Positions 42,809-52,012 are shown, numbered from the stretch's first letter. The stretch: DNA of 64,000 bases from Fictibacillus gelatini DSM 15865 (GCF_000430745.1 NZ_AUMP01000004.1:1-64000), one strand, 5' to 3'. Notes: generated from the letters alone by a model not told the origin. Translations and numbers: made by a program.

Positions 42809-44245
42809 TTAAACATTGCTTGTCTCTTTCTTCTTTGGCGGGGCGATGTGGATCGCCTTTCCGGTGACATTTTCGATTGCCTCCAGCCAGCTTTCATTCA
42901 GAGAAGGATGGGCAAAGATGGGGTACGAAACATCTTCTTCCCTTGCGACCATTTCAAGGGCAAGCGTGCCGGCGTGAATCATTTCAACGGCTCCTGCGCC
43001 CATCATATGAACGCCTAATAAGAGATCGGTTTCTTTGTCGACGATCATTTTCGCCACGCCTTCTTTTTGCCCGAGAATGGCGGCATAGCCGTTTCCGCTT
43101 ATCGCAAACTGCCCCGTCCTCACCTTATAGCCCTGTTCTCTTGCTTCTTCTTCGGTTAACCCGACGGTCGCAATCGGAGGAGTTGTATGGACGATCATCG
43201 GCACAAACGATAAATTGTAGCTGCTCTTTATTCCCGCAATATGCTCCGCCGCTGTTTTTCCTTGTTTAATGGCCCGGCTCGCAAGCTTCGGCCCAATTGT
43301 ACAATCTCCAACCGCATAAATATTTTCCACATTCGTCTGACTTACATCATTAACGAGAATCGAGCCCTTTTCATCAAGGTCAATATTCACCATTTCTAAC
43401 CCAAGATCTTTCGTGTTCGATTTATACTCAAATGAAATGAATAGATGCGATCCTTCAATTGTTGCTTTCTCTCCACTTTCGGATTGTACGGTAACGGCCA
43501 CTTTCTCATCATCAGAAACAGTTTCAATTAGTTTGCTGCTTTTTAAGACTTTGATTTTCGCTTTCTTTAATACACGCAGAAGTTCTTTTGTAATCGTAGA
43601 ATCAAAGGCGAATGTTTCTTCTTTCATGATTAACGTCACATTGCTTCCTAGATTCCGGTAAGCGGTTGCCGTCTCAAGCGCAATATAATCCGAACCGTAC
43701 ACAATAAAGTGCTCTGGCACAACATCTAAGTTCACGAGATCATAACCGGATAAAATGCGGTCGCCCGCTTTTTCGATTCCTTCAGGTAACACCGGGTGTG
43801 CCCCGGTCGCAATCATCGCATGTTCATATTCATACATTTCAAAATGGTGGCCAGAATCGACACCGATGCGGTTTTCCGACATAAAGGATGCAGTGCCCGC
43901 CACGATTTCGATTTTATTCGCCTTGCAAAGAGCCTCTACCCCTTTTTGCAAGTTCGACACAATTGTCGTTTGATATTCTCTAAATTTTTCTGGATGAAAG
44001 ACAGCACCCCTCGTCTCTATCCCCATTCCGTTCAATTGATGAACACCTTTATACTGGCTGGCTGCATATGTCAACACCTTTGATGGAATACAGCCTTTGT
44101 TTAAGCAAACTCCTCCGAGTTTTTCCTTTTCTATTAAAGTGACTTCCATTCCAAGCTGGGCGGCGCGAATGGCTGCATTATAGCCGCCCGGCCCTCCGCC
44201 AATAATGATCAGCTGACGTTTCTGTGCAAATTCTCCGACTACCAT
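42809..44245 (-). CDS. Dihydrolipoyl dehydrogenase (E3) of a 2-oxoacid dehydrogenase complex
   Basis: 478 residues. FAD-binding IIIGGGPGGYNAAIRAAQLG opens the protein; the redox disulfide is GGVCLNKGCIPSK; the second dinucleotide fold and the C-terminal His-Glu pair (IFAHPSLNESWLEAI) are present. It reoxidises the lipoyl group of E2 with NAD+. Last gene of the unit led by phenylalanine dehydrogenase, starting directly after the E2 stop. It is presumably dedicated to this complex, as the cell should have another E3. Confidence 0.93.
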   Translation of the reverse strand: MVVGEFAQKRQLIIIGGGPGGYNAAIRAAQLGMEVTLIEKEKLGGVCLNKGCIPSKVLTYAASQYKGVHQLNGMGIETRGAVFHPEKFREYQTTIVSNLQKGVEALCKANKIEIVAGTASFMSENRIGVDSGHHFEMYEYEHAMIATGAHPVLPEGIEKAGDRILSGYDLVNLDVVPEHFIVYGSDYIALETATAYRNLGSNVTLIMKEETFAFDSTITKELLRVLKKAKIKVLKSSKLIETVSDDEKVAVTVQSESGEKATIEGSHLFISFEYKSNTKDLGLEMVNIDLDEKGSILVNDVSQTNVENIYAVGDCTIGPKLASRAIKQGKTAAEHIAGIKSSYNLSFVPMIVHTTPPIATVGLTEEEAREQGYKVRTGQFAISGNGYAAILGQKEGVAKMIVDKETDLLLGVHMMGAGAVEMIHAGTLALEMVAREEDVSYPIFAHPSLNESWLEAIENVTGKAIHIAPPKKKETSNV

Positions 44246-45490
44246 TTAGATCAGCTCCAATACCATAACACTCGGATTTTCGATTAGCTCTTTAAAACGA
44301 TTGGTGAACTGTACAGCCGCTCCACCGTCTGCTACACGATGGTCAAACGACATTGATACATTCATCATTTGGCGAATAACAATTTCATCATCGATGACCA
44401 CAGGCATTTTCTTTGTTTTATGGAACGCCATTAACGCGACTTCCGGGTGATTAATAATCGGTGTCGCTCCCATGCTGCCGAGCGGGCCAACGTTTGAAAT
44501 CGTAAACGTTCCCCCGGTTAATTCTTCTCTCGTTAGCTTGTTTTCTTGTGCTTTTTTAATTTTCTCTTTCATTTCCCTGGCGATCTCTTTTACATTTTTC
44601 TTTTCAATTTGTTTGATCACAGGAACGATAAGACCCTCTTCTGCATCTGTCGCAATTCCGATGTTGACCTCTTTTTCAAGATGGATCATTTCGTTTTCTT
44701 CATCAAGTTTTGCGTTAAAAATCGGAAAATCTTTTAATGCCAGTTGAAGCGCCTTTACAAAAAAGGCAGCGACCGAAACGTTTAATCCCTTTTTATTGTC
44801 CGGATCGAGGCTTTTTAGTTGTTTCTTTAATTCCATGACGTTTGTCACATCTACTTCTTCAAAATGGGTGACATGTGGAATCGTGTACAACGATTGGGCC
44901 ATCTTTTTCGCGATTTGCTTCCTTCGTCCTCTAAATGGAATAGATTCGCGGGCAACCACTGTTTCTTCTTTCGGTTTTATTACAGATGGCTCTTCTTTTT
45001 GCTGAACGTCATTATGAATGAAACGATAAACGTCTTCATCCGTTACTCTCCCGCCAGGGCCGGTACCTTTTATTTGTTCGATATCGATCCCATGCTCGCG
45101 GGCAATTTTTCTTGTATAGGGAGCCGCGAGTATCCGTTTCGATAAGATGGCAACACTTGATCTTGAGGCGGAGGCCCTAGGAGCAGGTTGCGCTTCTGTT
45201 TTTGCCTCTTTGTTCCCGTTGTTTATTTCTTTCGGTTGATCTACTCCACCTGAAGAATTTCCTTCAAGCAGCATTAAAACTGTACCGACTTCAACAACTT
45301 CGCCTTCTTTCACCTTAATTTCCGCTACTTTTCCGGAAACAGGCGACGGAAGTTCTGCGGAAACTTTATCAGTTTGAACTTCTACGAGCGGTTGATCAAT
45401 TTTCACCGTATCTCCAACATTTACGAGAAATTGTATAATTTCCCCTTCATGCATTCCTTCTCCAATATCATGCAGCTTTACTTCAACCAT
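44246..45490 (-). CDS. Dihydrolipoyl acyltransferase (E2)
   Basis: 414 residues from an ATG with GGAGGT upstream. One lipoyl domain (1-77) with the lysine in VEVQTDKVSAELPSPVSG; a Pro/Ala-rich linker; an E1/E3-binding domain AAPYTRKIAREHGIDIEQIK; and the catalytic domain ending SMSFDHRVADGGAAVQFTNR with the HxxxDG motif. A single lipoyl domain and this lipoyl sequence resemble branched-chain-type (BkdB) E2. Acyl specificity is not readable from sequence alone. Confidence 0.93.
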   Translation of the reverse strand: MVEVKLHDIGEGMHEGEIIQFLVNVGDTVKIDQPLVEVQTDKVSAELPSPVSGKVAEIKVKEGEVVEVGTVLMLLEGNSSGGVDQPKEINNGNKEAKTEAQPAPRASASRSSVAILSKRILAAPYTRKIAREHGIDIEQIKGTGPGGRVTDEDVYRFIHNDVQQKEEPSVIKPKEETVVARESIPFRGRRKQIAKKMAQSLYTIPHVTHFEEVDVTNVMELKKQLKSLDPDNKKGLNVSVAAFFVKALQLALKDFPIFNAKLDEENEMIHLEKEVNIGIATDAEEGLIVPVIKQIEKKNVKEIAREMKEKIKKAQENKLTREELTGGTFTISNVGPLGSMGATPIINHPEVALMAFHKTKKMPVVIDDEIVIRQMMNVSMSFDHRVADGGAAVQFTNRFKELIENPSVMVLELI

Positions 45491-45496
45491 GGACAC

Positions 45497-45593
45497 ACCT
45501 CCAAAATCGATTTTATCCTCTAAGAAAACCCGGGCGATCGCGCTCTTGTTATGGTCGCCCTTGAGATTCGAATAGATCGTTTACGTTCACGTA
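45497..45593. other. Operon-internal hairpin region between E1beta and E2
   Basis: The only sizeable gap within the dehydrogenase operon (about 100 bp). GGGCGA and TCGCCC (45534-45561) can pair. It might be a processing or attenuation structure adjusting E2/E3 levels; there is no strong T-run. Confidence 0.4.
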
Positions 45594-46589
45594 TTAGAAT
45601 CGAATGACTTTCTGAATCGCATCGAACACCCGCTTTTCATTCGGTAAATAATCGTTTTCAAGCGAAAACATTGGAACTGGTGTATCGAAGCCGGTCACCC
45701 GCTCAATCGGCGCCCTCATATATAGGAACGATGTGTCATTAATTAACGAGATGATCGTATCACCGAGCCCACCGGTTGAAGGAGCTTCATGGACAATGAC
45801 AACTCGGCCCGTTTTTTGCACACTTTCAGCAATTAAATCTTTATCAAGCGGATAAAGGGTGCGAAGGTCGATAAGGTCAACAGAAATGCCCTGTTTTTCG
45901 GCCTTTTCAGCAGCTTTTACGGCGACATCCATCATTGCTCCATAGGCGATGACGGTAACATCTTCTCCTTCTTTTCGCCGTGCGCCTTTTCCGATTTCCA
46001 CCGTGTATTTTCCTTCAGGGACATCCATTTTCGAACTGCGGTAATGTCTCATCGGCTCCAGGAACAACACCGGATCGGGATCTTCGATGCTCGCGATTAA
46101 CAAGCCTTTTGCATCATACGGATTGGATGGAACGACGACTTTGATCCCTGGCATCTGAGTGAACAAGGCTTCAACGGAATCAGAATGAATTTCCGGTGCA
46201 CGAACACCAGCGCCATATGGAGCCCGGATAACCATTGGAACGGTAAAAGCGCCGAGCGTTCTTGAACGAATGCGAGTCGCATGTGTCATGATTTGATTAA
46301 ACGCCGGGTAGATAAAGCCGAAAAATTGAATTTCAGCGACCGGACGAAAGCCATTGATCGCAAGGCCAATAGATGTTCCGATAATTCCGGATTCTGCAAG
46401 AGGCGTATCGATGACACGTGCTTCGCCGAACTCATCATATAATCCATCCGTCGCCCTGAATACACCGCCGTTCTTTCCAACATCTTCACCTAAAACAATG
46501 ACATCGTCATGTTCCTTCATCATCGTCCGAAGTCCGTCTGTTACCGCTTGCACAAGCGTCATTTTCTTTGTACCGATAGCTGTCGTCAT
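45594..46589 (-). CDS. 2-oxoacid dehydrogenase E1 beta subunit
   Basis: 331 residues of the transketolase-like E1beta family: VIVLGEDVGKNGGVFRATDG, AEIQFFGFIYPAFNQIMTHA and the C-terminal VTGFDTPVPMFSLENDYLPN. With E1alpha it forms the ThDP-dependent alpha2beta2 decarboxylase. Starts 2 bp after the E1alpha stop, with GAGAGGTG as ribosome-binding site. Confidence 0.94.
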   Translation of the reverse strand: MTTAIGTKKMTLVQAVTDGLRTMMKEHDDVIVLGEDVGKNGGVFRATDGLYDEFGEARVIDTPLAESGIIGTSIGLAINGFRPVAEIQFFGFIYPAFNQIMTHATRIRSRTLGAFTVPMVIRAPYGAGVRAPEIHSDSVEALFTQMPGIKVVVPSNPYDAKGLLIASIEDPDPVLFLEPMRHYRSSKMDVPEGKYTVEIGKGARRKEGEDVTVIAYGAMMDVAVKAAEKAEKQGISVDLIDLRTLYPLDKDLIAESVQKTGRVVIVHEAPSTGGLGDTIISLINDTSFLYMRAPIERVTGFDTPVPMFSLENDYLPNEKRVFDAIQKVIRF

Positions 46590-46591
46590 TT

Positions 46592-47653
46592 TTATTCACC
46601 TCTCCCCGCCATAAATGCTTCTTTTTGTTCCTCAATTGGCCATGGATTCGATTCGAATACGTAATCAAACATGTCATTGATATTTGCATCCGGCTCGTTT
46701 TCCATTTCGTTTACCGCTTCCTCAATTTCAGCCGTAAGCTCTTCCTCTAGCTGCTTCGCCCATTTTTCGTCCCACATGTTTTCGTTTTTCATAAAGCGCT
46801 CGAGGCGAAGAACGGGATCCGTTGTTTTCCGGCGAATTTCTGTTTCGCTTTGATCTCGGTATTTGGAAGGATCATCGCTCGTTGTATGGGCACCATAGCG
46901 CCATGTCACCGCTTCGATTAATGTAGGACCGCCTCCGTTACGAGCCCGCTCAACTGCTTTTTTTGTATGAAAGTAAACGGCAAATGCATCATTCCCGTCA
47001 ATGCGGATCCCTTCGATATCATAGCCGAGCGCTTTTTGGGCGATCGTTTTTGCTTTCATTTGCTTATGCATGGGAACAGAAATGGCAAACCCATTATTTT
47101 GATTGAAAAAGATAACCGGAACATTAAAGACGCTGGCAAAGTTCAATCCTTCGTGGAAGTCTCCTTCTGAAGTTGCACCGTCGCCAAAATAAACGATGGA
47201 GGCCCGATCCGTCCCTTTCATCTTTTCCGCCCATGCTGCACCTGTCGCGTGAAGCAATTGAGAAGCAATCGGAACGGCCGGCGGAAAAATCTTCTTCCCT
47301 TCCGGCGGCAGGCAGCCTTCATGGCGCCCTTTCCAGTAAAGGAACATCGTTTTGAGCGAATGTCCGAAGGTTAATGTTGCCCCATGGTCACGGTAAGTAG
47401 GGAACATCCAATCGCCTTCTCCCATCGCCATTGCACTGCCTACCTGCGAAGCCTCCTGCCCTTCAAACGGCACATACGTCCCAATTCGTCCTTGCCGCTG
47501 AAGATTGACACCTTTTCTGTCAAACAATCGGATGCGCAGCATTTTCGTATACAGTTCTTTCGTTAACTCTTCTGTCAACTCGCTTCGGTAAGCTTCATCA
47601 ACAACTTCTCCGTTTCCATTTACGATCTGAAGCATCGGAAATCTCTCTTCCAT
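46592..47653 (-). CDS. 2-oxoacid dehydrogenase E1 alpha subunit
   Basis: 353 residues. The ThDP motif runs GDGATSEGDFHEGLN to NQNNGFAIS; the phosphorylation-loop-like YGAHTTSDDPSKYRD follows. Pyruvate-dehydrogenase-like E1alpha proteins and 2-oxoisovalerate types share these blocks, so substrate is open. It follows the phenylalanine dehydrogenase gene by 34 bp with GGGAGGG as ribosome-binding site. I infer a role on phenylpyruvate, possibly along with branched-chain 2-oxoacids. Confidence 0.93.
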   Translation of the reverse strand: MEERFPMLQIVNGNGEVVDEAYRSELTEELTKELYTKMLRIRLFDRKGVNLQRQGRIGTYVPFEGQEASQVGSAMAMGEGDWMFPTYRDHGATLTFGHSLKTMFLYWKGRHEGCLPPEGKKIFPPAVPIASQLLHATGAAWAEKMKGTDRASIVYFGDGATSEGDFHEGLNFASVFNVPVIFFNQNNGFAISVPMHKQMKAKTIAQKALGYDIEGIRIDGNDAFAVYFHTKKAVERARNGGGPTLIEAVTWRYGAHTTSDDPSKYRDQSETEIRRKTTDPVLRLERFMKNENMWDEKWAKQLEEELTAEIEEAVNEMENEPDANINDMFDYVFESNPWPIEEQKEAFMAGRGE

Positions 47654-47687
47654 TAAAGACCCTCCCTTTAACGATTGAATTTCTCTT

Positions 47688-48788
47688 TTAATGTTTGACC
47701 TGCCATTTTGGACGTTTAGAATGTGAAAAGAAGCTATTTCTCGTTTTTCTTTGCTCGATTTTCATTTCACAGAAGCGATTGGCCGCTTCCACAGTTGAAA
47801 TGTTTTGTTCTTTACTTGTTTGAAAAATTTTTAGTAACGAATCATAAATGGCTTTTGTTTTATTTAAAACGCGCGCTTTATTCGGCCCGTATAATTCATC
47901 TGCCACTTGAATGAGACCGCCAGCGTTGACAATATAATCCGGCGCATACAAAATGCCTTTTTGCCCGAGGTAGACTCCATGTCTATCTTCAAGAAGCTGG
48001 TTGTTCGCACTGCCGACAACTGCCTTCACTTTTAATCGGTCAATCGTATAATCGTTGATAATTCCTCCAAGTGCACACGGGATAAAAACATCCGCATTCA
48101 CCCCATAAATTTCTTCTCCTTCTACGACTTCAAGCGTGCCAGGGAGAAATTCAGCCTTCTCAATGATCTGTTGAAGCGCTTTCCCATTAATATCTGTAAC
48201 ATAGAGATGTGCGCCATCTTCAAGCAGTTTTTCCGCTACTTTAAATCCGACTTTCCCCAGGCCTTGAATGCTATATGATTTTCCGGATAAATCGTCCGTT
48301 CCTTCCATTGCCTGCATTGTTGCACGAAGGCTGTAAATGACTCCCTGCGCTGTCGGAACGGAAGAATCCCCGCTGCCGCCAAATTCTTCAGGGATCCCTA
48401 CAATACATGGCGTTTCCTTTTGTGAATGGACAAAGTCTTCCGGCGTCGTGCCCATGTCTGTTCCTGTATAAAAACGGCCGTTCAACGAATCGACAAACTG
48501 TCCAAACGCCCGAAACAGCTCAGGACTTTTGTCGGTTAGCGGGTCTCCAATAATGACCGCTTTTCCGCCGCCAAAATCAACATCAGCACCGGCACATTTA
48601 TAGGTCATTCCCTTTGATAATCGCAGAGCATCTTCAATCGCTTCATCCGTCGATGGATAAGGCCTCATCCGGCACCCGCCTAAAGCCGGCCCTAATGTTG
48701 TATCGTGGATGGCAATGATGGCCTTCAATCCAGTTGATGGATCGTTGCAAAATAATACAGATTCGTGCTGTGAAATCTTTTCAAACAT
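47688..48788 (-). CDS. pdh: Phenylalanine dehydrogenase
   Basis: 366 residues of the Glu/Leu/Phe/Val dehydrogenase family. Diagnostic blocks match phenylalanine rather than leucine dehydrogenase: [44 protein letters not shown] and [15 protein letters not shown]; leucine enzymes have GLNLGGGK, NGRYITAEDVGTT and AGSADNQL. The C-terminal [13 protein letters not shown] also recalls the Bacillus badius enzyme. It converts L-Phe to phenylpyruvate with NAD+. It heads the operon with E1alpha, E1beta, E2 and E3. A MITE-like element sits 53 bp upstream. Confidence 0.9.
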   Translation of the reverse strand: MFEKISQHESVLFCNDPSTGLKAIIAIHDTTLGPALGGCRMRPYPSTDEAIEDALRLSKGMTYKCAGADVDFGGGKAVIIGDPLTDKSPELFRAFGQFVDSLNGRFYTGTDMGTTPEDFVHSQKETPCIVGIPEEFGGSGDSSVPTAQGVIYSLRATMQAMEGTDDLSGKSYSIQGLGKVGFKVAEKLLEDGAHLYVTDINGKALQQIIEKAEFLPGTLEVVEGEEIYGVNADVFIPCALGGIINDYTIDRLKVKAVVGSANNQLLEDRHGVYLGQKGILYAPDYIVNAGGLIQVADELYGPNKARVLNKTKAIYDSLLKIFQTSKEQNISTVEAANRFCEMKIEQRKTRNSFFSHSKRPKWQVKH

Positions 48789-48841
48789 GGTTTCTCCTCC
48801 TGCTGCATTCGCTTGCTCCCGGCTAATTGGCTTAGCCTCAA

Positions 48842-49255
48842 TTGCCCCTTCTAGAAAAAAAGTTTGGATTTCAGTAATAGGACATTCTTATTTTAAGAAC
48901 ACCTCGTTAGATCTGTGAAATGAGGAAAAACAATCAAGAATGTTACATCATTTAAAATGATTTCGTTCTCGGACAATAAGTGCTCTTATCTGGACAATAA
49001 ATCATCCGGTTTAGACAAGAAAATCCTGCTTTTGGATAATAAATAAAAAAATACTAAATTTATTGTCCGACTGAGGCCATTAATTGTCCGATAGTATTAA
49101 TTTATTGTCGGAAATCAACTGTTTATTGTCCAAATGCCATGAAAATAGCACCACTACTAAAGAAGTTTGATCCTGTTTTTTGCTTCCAGCTTCTTATCTT
49201 TTTCACAGGTGAAAATTTCTTCTTGAAAATAAGAACTTTCTTGCTGAAGGGGCAC
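48842..49255. mobile_element. MITE-like element, copy 2 (inverted relative to copy 1)
   Basis: 414 bp bounded by TTGCCCCTTC and GAAGGGGCAC. Aligned in reverse complement, it matches 5040-5456 along its length, with scattered changes and the same internal array. It lies between the phenylalanine dehydrogenase start and the cre-like site at 49294-49307. No target duplication or coding sequence is evident. Confidence 0.7.
48968..49135. repeat. 8 x 21-bp symmetric array in element copy 2
   Basis: Exactly 168 bp. Units 1-4 carry GGACAATAA, GGACAATAA, AGACAAGAA and GGATAATAA; units 5-8 carry TTATTGTCC, TAATTGTCC, TTATTGTCG and TTATTGTCC. Period, unit number and forward/inverted arrangement are identical to the array at 5161-5328, although many individual bases differ. 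Confidence 0.85.
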
Positions 49256-49293
49256 TATCATCTTTGTTGCGTTTATGCTTTTTCGCTTTAAAG

Positions 49294-49307
49294 TGAAAGC
49301 GCTTTCA
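49294..49307. promoter_or_regulatory. Perfect CcpA cre site
   Basis: TGAAAGCGCTTTCA is a perfect palindromic catabolite-responsive element. It lies just after the thioesterase gene and upstream of the phenylalanine dehydrogenase operon, but is now separated from that operon by the MITE-like element. Confidence 0.75.
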
Positions 49308-49319
49308 TTTAATGGCAGA

Positions 49320-49715
49320 CTACACTTGCATTTTTTTAAGTTTCTCTCTAATTGCTTCTTTCGGCAAAATAAATTGTGTAACCTCCCCTTCTCCAACCAC
49401 TGTTCGTTCATTTCGTACTTCAACATCGCATATGACCGCTTTTCCTTTAATTTCCCGTAAGGTTGCAGTAATCTCCAATTTCATTCCTTCCGGCGTTGGT
49501 GCAAGATGACGGGCCGTTACGCCGCCTCCAATTCCTTCTTCATGATCTTCTAAATACGGCAAAATGATCTGGCGCGCCGCCCATTCCATATGATAAACCA
49601 TGGACACTGTTGAATAAGCAGGGTGAACAAGGTTCCCTTCAAACTGTGCAAACATTTCAGGTGTAACAACGGCTGTAATTGTCGCTTTGTTTCCAATATT
49701 CATTCCTGGCTTCAA
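49320..49715 (-). CDS. Hot-dog fold thioesterase (FlK/YbgC-like)
   Basis: 131 residues from a TTG with GAGGTG upstream; an overlapping GTG three codons earlier cannot use that site. A single hot-dog domain: QFEGNLVHPAYSTVSMVYHM, GIGGGVTARHLAPTPEGM and KAVICDVEVRNERTVVGEGE resemble the fluoroacetyl-CoA thioesterase (FlK) branch. It may hydrolyse aryl- or acyl-CoA esters. Its place between the paa and dehydrogenase clusters suggests release of CoA from phenylacetyl-CoA or dead-end products, as PaaI does; this is inference. Confidence 0.8.
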   Translation of the reverse strand: MKPGMNIGNKATITAVVTPEMFAQFEGNLVHPAYSTVSMVYHMEWAARQIILPYLEDHEEGIGGGVTARHLAPTPEGMKLEITATLREIKGKAVICDVEVRNERTVVGEGEVTQFILPKEAIREKLKKMQV

Positions 49716-49874
49716 TTCTTTCACCTCTTTGTCAGCGTAATCTAAATGCTTGTTCTGACTATAATTTATATAACGTTTTCCTAACGTAATGATATCATTT
49801 TGTAGAATAAACCGTCAATAATTAGGCTGAACATTTGAAACTATGTTAACATGCAGAAATATGAGATATACAAA

Positions 49875-49903
49875 AAGAGTGTTGGTTTAAAACCAACACT
49901 CTT
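49875..49903 (-). terminator. Terminator of the L,D-transpeptidase gene
   Basis: AAGAGTGTTGGTTT/AAACCAACACTCTT, a long perfect stem with T-run on the minus strand; its right arm touches the stop codon. Confidence 0.88.
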
Positions 49904-50423
49904 AATTTATTGCATAAAAACCGTTCGACTTCGCCATAGTATTAAATGAAGCGTTCGATTTAACAATCAAAACCTGAGTATATACCGATAAACGGTCATA
50001 CAGCCACCTGATTTCCTTGTTATGCATTCGAATGCAGCCTGCTGACACATGAAGCCCGATTGATTTTTCGTTATTGTTTCCATGGATCGCATACGTCGTT
50101 CCCCATGTACCGTTCACATTTAACCCTAGCCAGCGGTCTCCAAGCGGGTTGCGAGGATCTCCTCCCTTAATGTTCCCGCTGTAGTACGGACGGTTTTTTA
50201 TTTTATTGACAATAAAAAATTTGCCCGTTGGAGTCGGAGTTAAAGTTTTACCTGTCGCGACTTTAAATGTCTTGACGATTCTTCCATCTTTATAGTACGC
50301 AAGTTGATTTTTTAATGTATTTATAACGAGAAATTGGTTAGAAGCAGCTGCTTCCACTTTTTCTCCAAAAATAATTGTGCATAGTAGCGCCGTTGTTATG
50401 ATAACGAACATTACCTTTTTCAT
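49902..50423 (-). CDS. Exported L,D-transpeptidase (YkuD domain)
   Basis: 173 residues. Signal peptide of about 26 residues ending VEAAA, then a YkuD/ErfK catalytic domain with TYAIHGNNNEKSIGLHVSAG followed by CIRM, the nucleophile Cys and its His. Such enzymes make 3-3 peptidoglycan cross-links or attach proteins to the wall; in bacilli some are sporulation-related. Two WalR-type boxes upstream suggest control by the essential WalKR wall-homeostasis system. No LysM domain is present. Confidence 0.9.
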   Translation of the reverse strand: MKKVMFVIITTALLCTIIFGEKVEAAASNQFLVINTLKNQLAYYKDGRIVKTFKVATGKTLTPTPTGKFFIVNKIKNRPYYSGNIKGGDPRNPLGDRWLGLNVNGTWGTTYAIHGNNNEKSIGLHVSAGCIRMHNKEIRWLYDRLSVYTQVLIVKSNASFNTMAKSNGFYAIN

Positions 50424-50442
50424 GATTGTCCCTCACCTTAAT

Positions 50443-50459
50443 ATTACAATTTCGTTACA
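50443..50459 (-). promoter_or_regulatory. Candidate WalR box, proximal
   Basis: On the minus strand TGTAAC-GAAAT-TGTAAT: two TGTWAH hexamers with 5-bp spacing, 20 bp upstream of the transpeptidase start. Confidence 0.6.
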
Positions 50460-50492
50460 AATGTTATTATAAATCTATAAATCTGTAATATG

Positions 50493-50509
50493 GTAACAAA
50501 AAGGTTACA
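50493..50509 (-). promoter_or_regulatory. Candidate WalR box, distal
   Basis: On the minus strand TGTAAC-CTTTT-TGTTAC, again matching TGTWAH-N5-TGTWAH, 34 bp beyond the first box. A TATAAT-like hexamer lies between the two. Confidence 0.65.
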
Positions 50510-51027
50510 ATGAATAAATGATCATCTGAGAATGATTACCAATTATCAAACTTACAAGTCGGAATATAACATCTTGCTTTGACATTTAACATTTTATATG
50601 GTATTGTTAATTAGTTGTATTTTATTGAGCACGAATAACTTCTATTTAATATCCTTTTTTCATAAAGAAAAATTTCTTCTTTTATATCACTTCTTTTACT
50701 CACCCATGAATCCAATAACTCTCTAGAAATAAAGATGGTAATGAAAAAGGTAATCGTTGAATGTTTTTTGCAGCACAATTCACACTGGCGCGGCTACGGG
50801 GCCGTAAGGATGAAAGAGAGGCAGGGCTTTCGTCGTTTTGAGTTTCAAAAATTTAGCGTTTGATGCAATTTAAATGGCATCTTTTCGGAACAGCTTTTAA
50901 GGATGCCCGAGATGAAATGGATGTTCACTTCATCTTTCGTAAGGTGAAAAGCGTGTTCAATATAACAGTAAGATCGACTTTATCAAGCGGTCTTTGAATC
51001 TAAATAATAATAAGGATTCCAGAAAAA
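50510..51027. other. Gene-free region upstream of the L,D-transpeptidase
   Basis: About 520 bp with no ORF over 30 codons that looks protein-like. GAATGATTACCAATTATC near 50530 is only a partial Fur-like match. The segment 50800-50960 has a different, less AT-rich composition and may be remnant sequence, but I can assign nothing. Confidence 0.4.
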
Positions 51028-51053
51028 ATAACGGTCCAACTATGGACCGTTAT
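51028..51053. terminator. Terminator after nitronate monooxygenase
   Basis: ATAACGGTCC/GGACCGTTAT stem with a 6-nt loop and T-runs both ways. Confidence 0.85.
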
Positions 51054-51061
51054 TTTTAACA

Positions 51062-52012
51062 TTACTTTAAATATTGATTGACGATCGGGAGCACGTTTCT
51101 CGCTTCATCCATCATCGATTCTAGCAGCATACTTACGGTAGGGATGTCTTGAATCGCACCTGCAATTTGGCCACTGTTAATAAACCCTTTTTCCAGGTCC
51201 CCTTTCATCGCCCCTAATATATGTTGCTCTTCTGATGTGAGCGTCAAATATTTCTCCGATGAGATTCCTTCTTTTTCAAGCTCTAACACTTTTTCAGCAT
51301 AGGGCGTTTTATAAACGCGCCGAATCGTGCCGACAGTCCGGCCGATGATGACCGTACTCGTATCGTTTGCTTCGATCAGCTTGTTTTTATATGTCACATG
51401 AAACGGTGCTTCCTTTGTCGCGATAAAACGTGTGCCCATCTGTACGCCGCTTGCCCCGAGAGCGAGCGCTGCCGCCAGTCCCCGCCCATCAGCTATTCCT
51501 CCGGCTGCAACAAGCGGAATAGATACTGCATCCGCAACCTGCGGGATGAGCGTCATCGTCGTTGTCTCATATGGCGAGTTCAGACCTGCCGCCTCATACC
51601 CTTCCGCCACAAGAATATCACAGCCAGCTTCTTCCGCTTTTTTCGCGTGATAGACTGAAGCGACAACACACATGACCGTAATCCCATGTTCCTTTAGTTT
51701 CGGAATAAATGGAGCCGGATTGCCTGCAGATAAAGAGACAACTTTAATGCCATGCTTGATGATCAATTGGAATATCTCTTTTACATTTGAAGCAACCGAA
51801 AGCGGGACATTGACGGCAAACGGCTGCGAAGTTCTTTCTTTTGTCTCTATCATTAACCGTTCAATGTCTTCAAGGTCCATCGTTCCTGCGCCGATCGTGC
51901 CCATTGCCCCCGCTTCAGAAATAGCCGCGGTTAAAGGGGCATTGCTCACATTTCCCATCCCACCCTGAATGATTGGATATTGAATATTCAGGAGTTCACA
52001 TAATCGATTCAT
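51062..52012 (-). CDS. Nitronate monooxygenase / FabK-like FMN enzyme
   Basis: 316 residues of the NPD/IMPDH-like TIM barrel. The opening IQYPIIQGGMGNVSNAPLTA, the FMN-phosphate block AAGGIADGRGLAAALALGAS and GVQMGTRFIATKEAP define the family. Members oxidise alkyl nitronates or, as FabK, reduce enoyl-ACP. The genome context (a divergent PaaY-like gene) does not decide the substrate. Confidence 0.88.
   Translation of the reverse strand: MNRLCELLNIQYPIIQGGMGNVSNAPLTAAISEAGAMGTIGAGTMDLEDIERLMIETKERTSQPFAVNVPLSVASNVKEIFQLIIKHGIKVVSLSAGNPAPFIPKLKEHGITVMCVVASVYHAKKAEEAGCDILVAEGYEAAGLNSPYETTTMTLIPQVADAVSIPLVAAGGIADGRGLAAALALGASGVQMGTRFIATKEAPFHVTYKNKLIEANDTSTVIIGRTVGTIRRVYKTPYAEKVLELEKEGISSEKYLTLTSEEQHILGAMKGDLEKGFINSGQIAGAIQDIPTVSMLLESMMDEARNVLPIVNQYLK

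Noticed and set aside
47688-48788. Leucine dehydrogenase as the product
   Set aside because: The diagnostic substrate and cofactor blocks ([25 protein letters not shown]) follow the phenylalanine enzymes rather than the leucine ones.
49157-49426. 89-codon minus-strand frame near the thioesterase
   Set aside because: It overlaps the thioesterase coding end in another frame and the MITE-like element.
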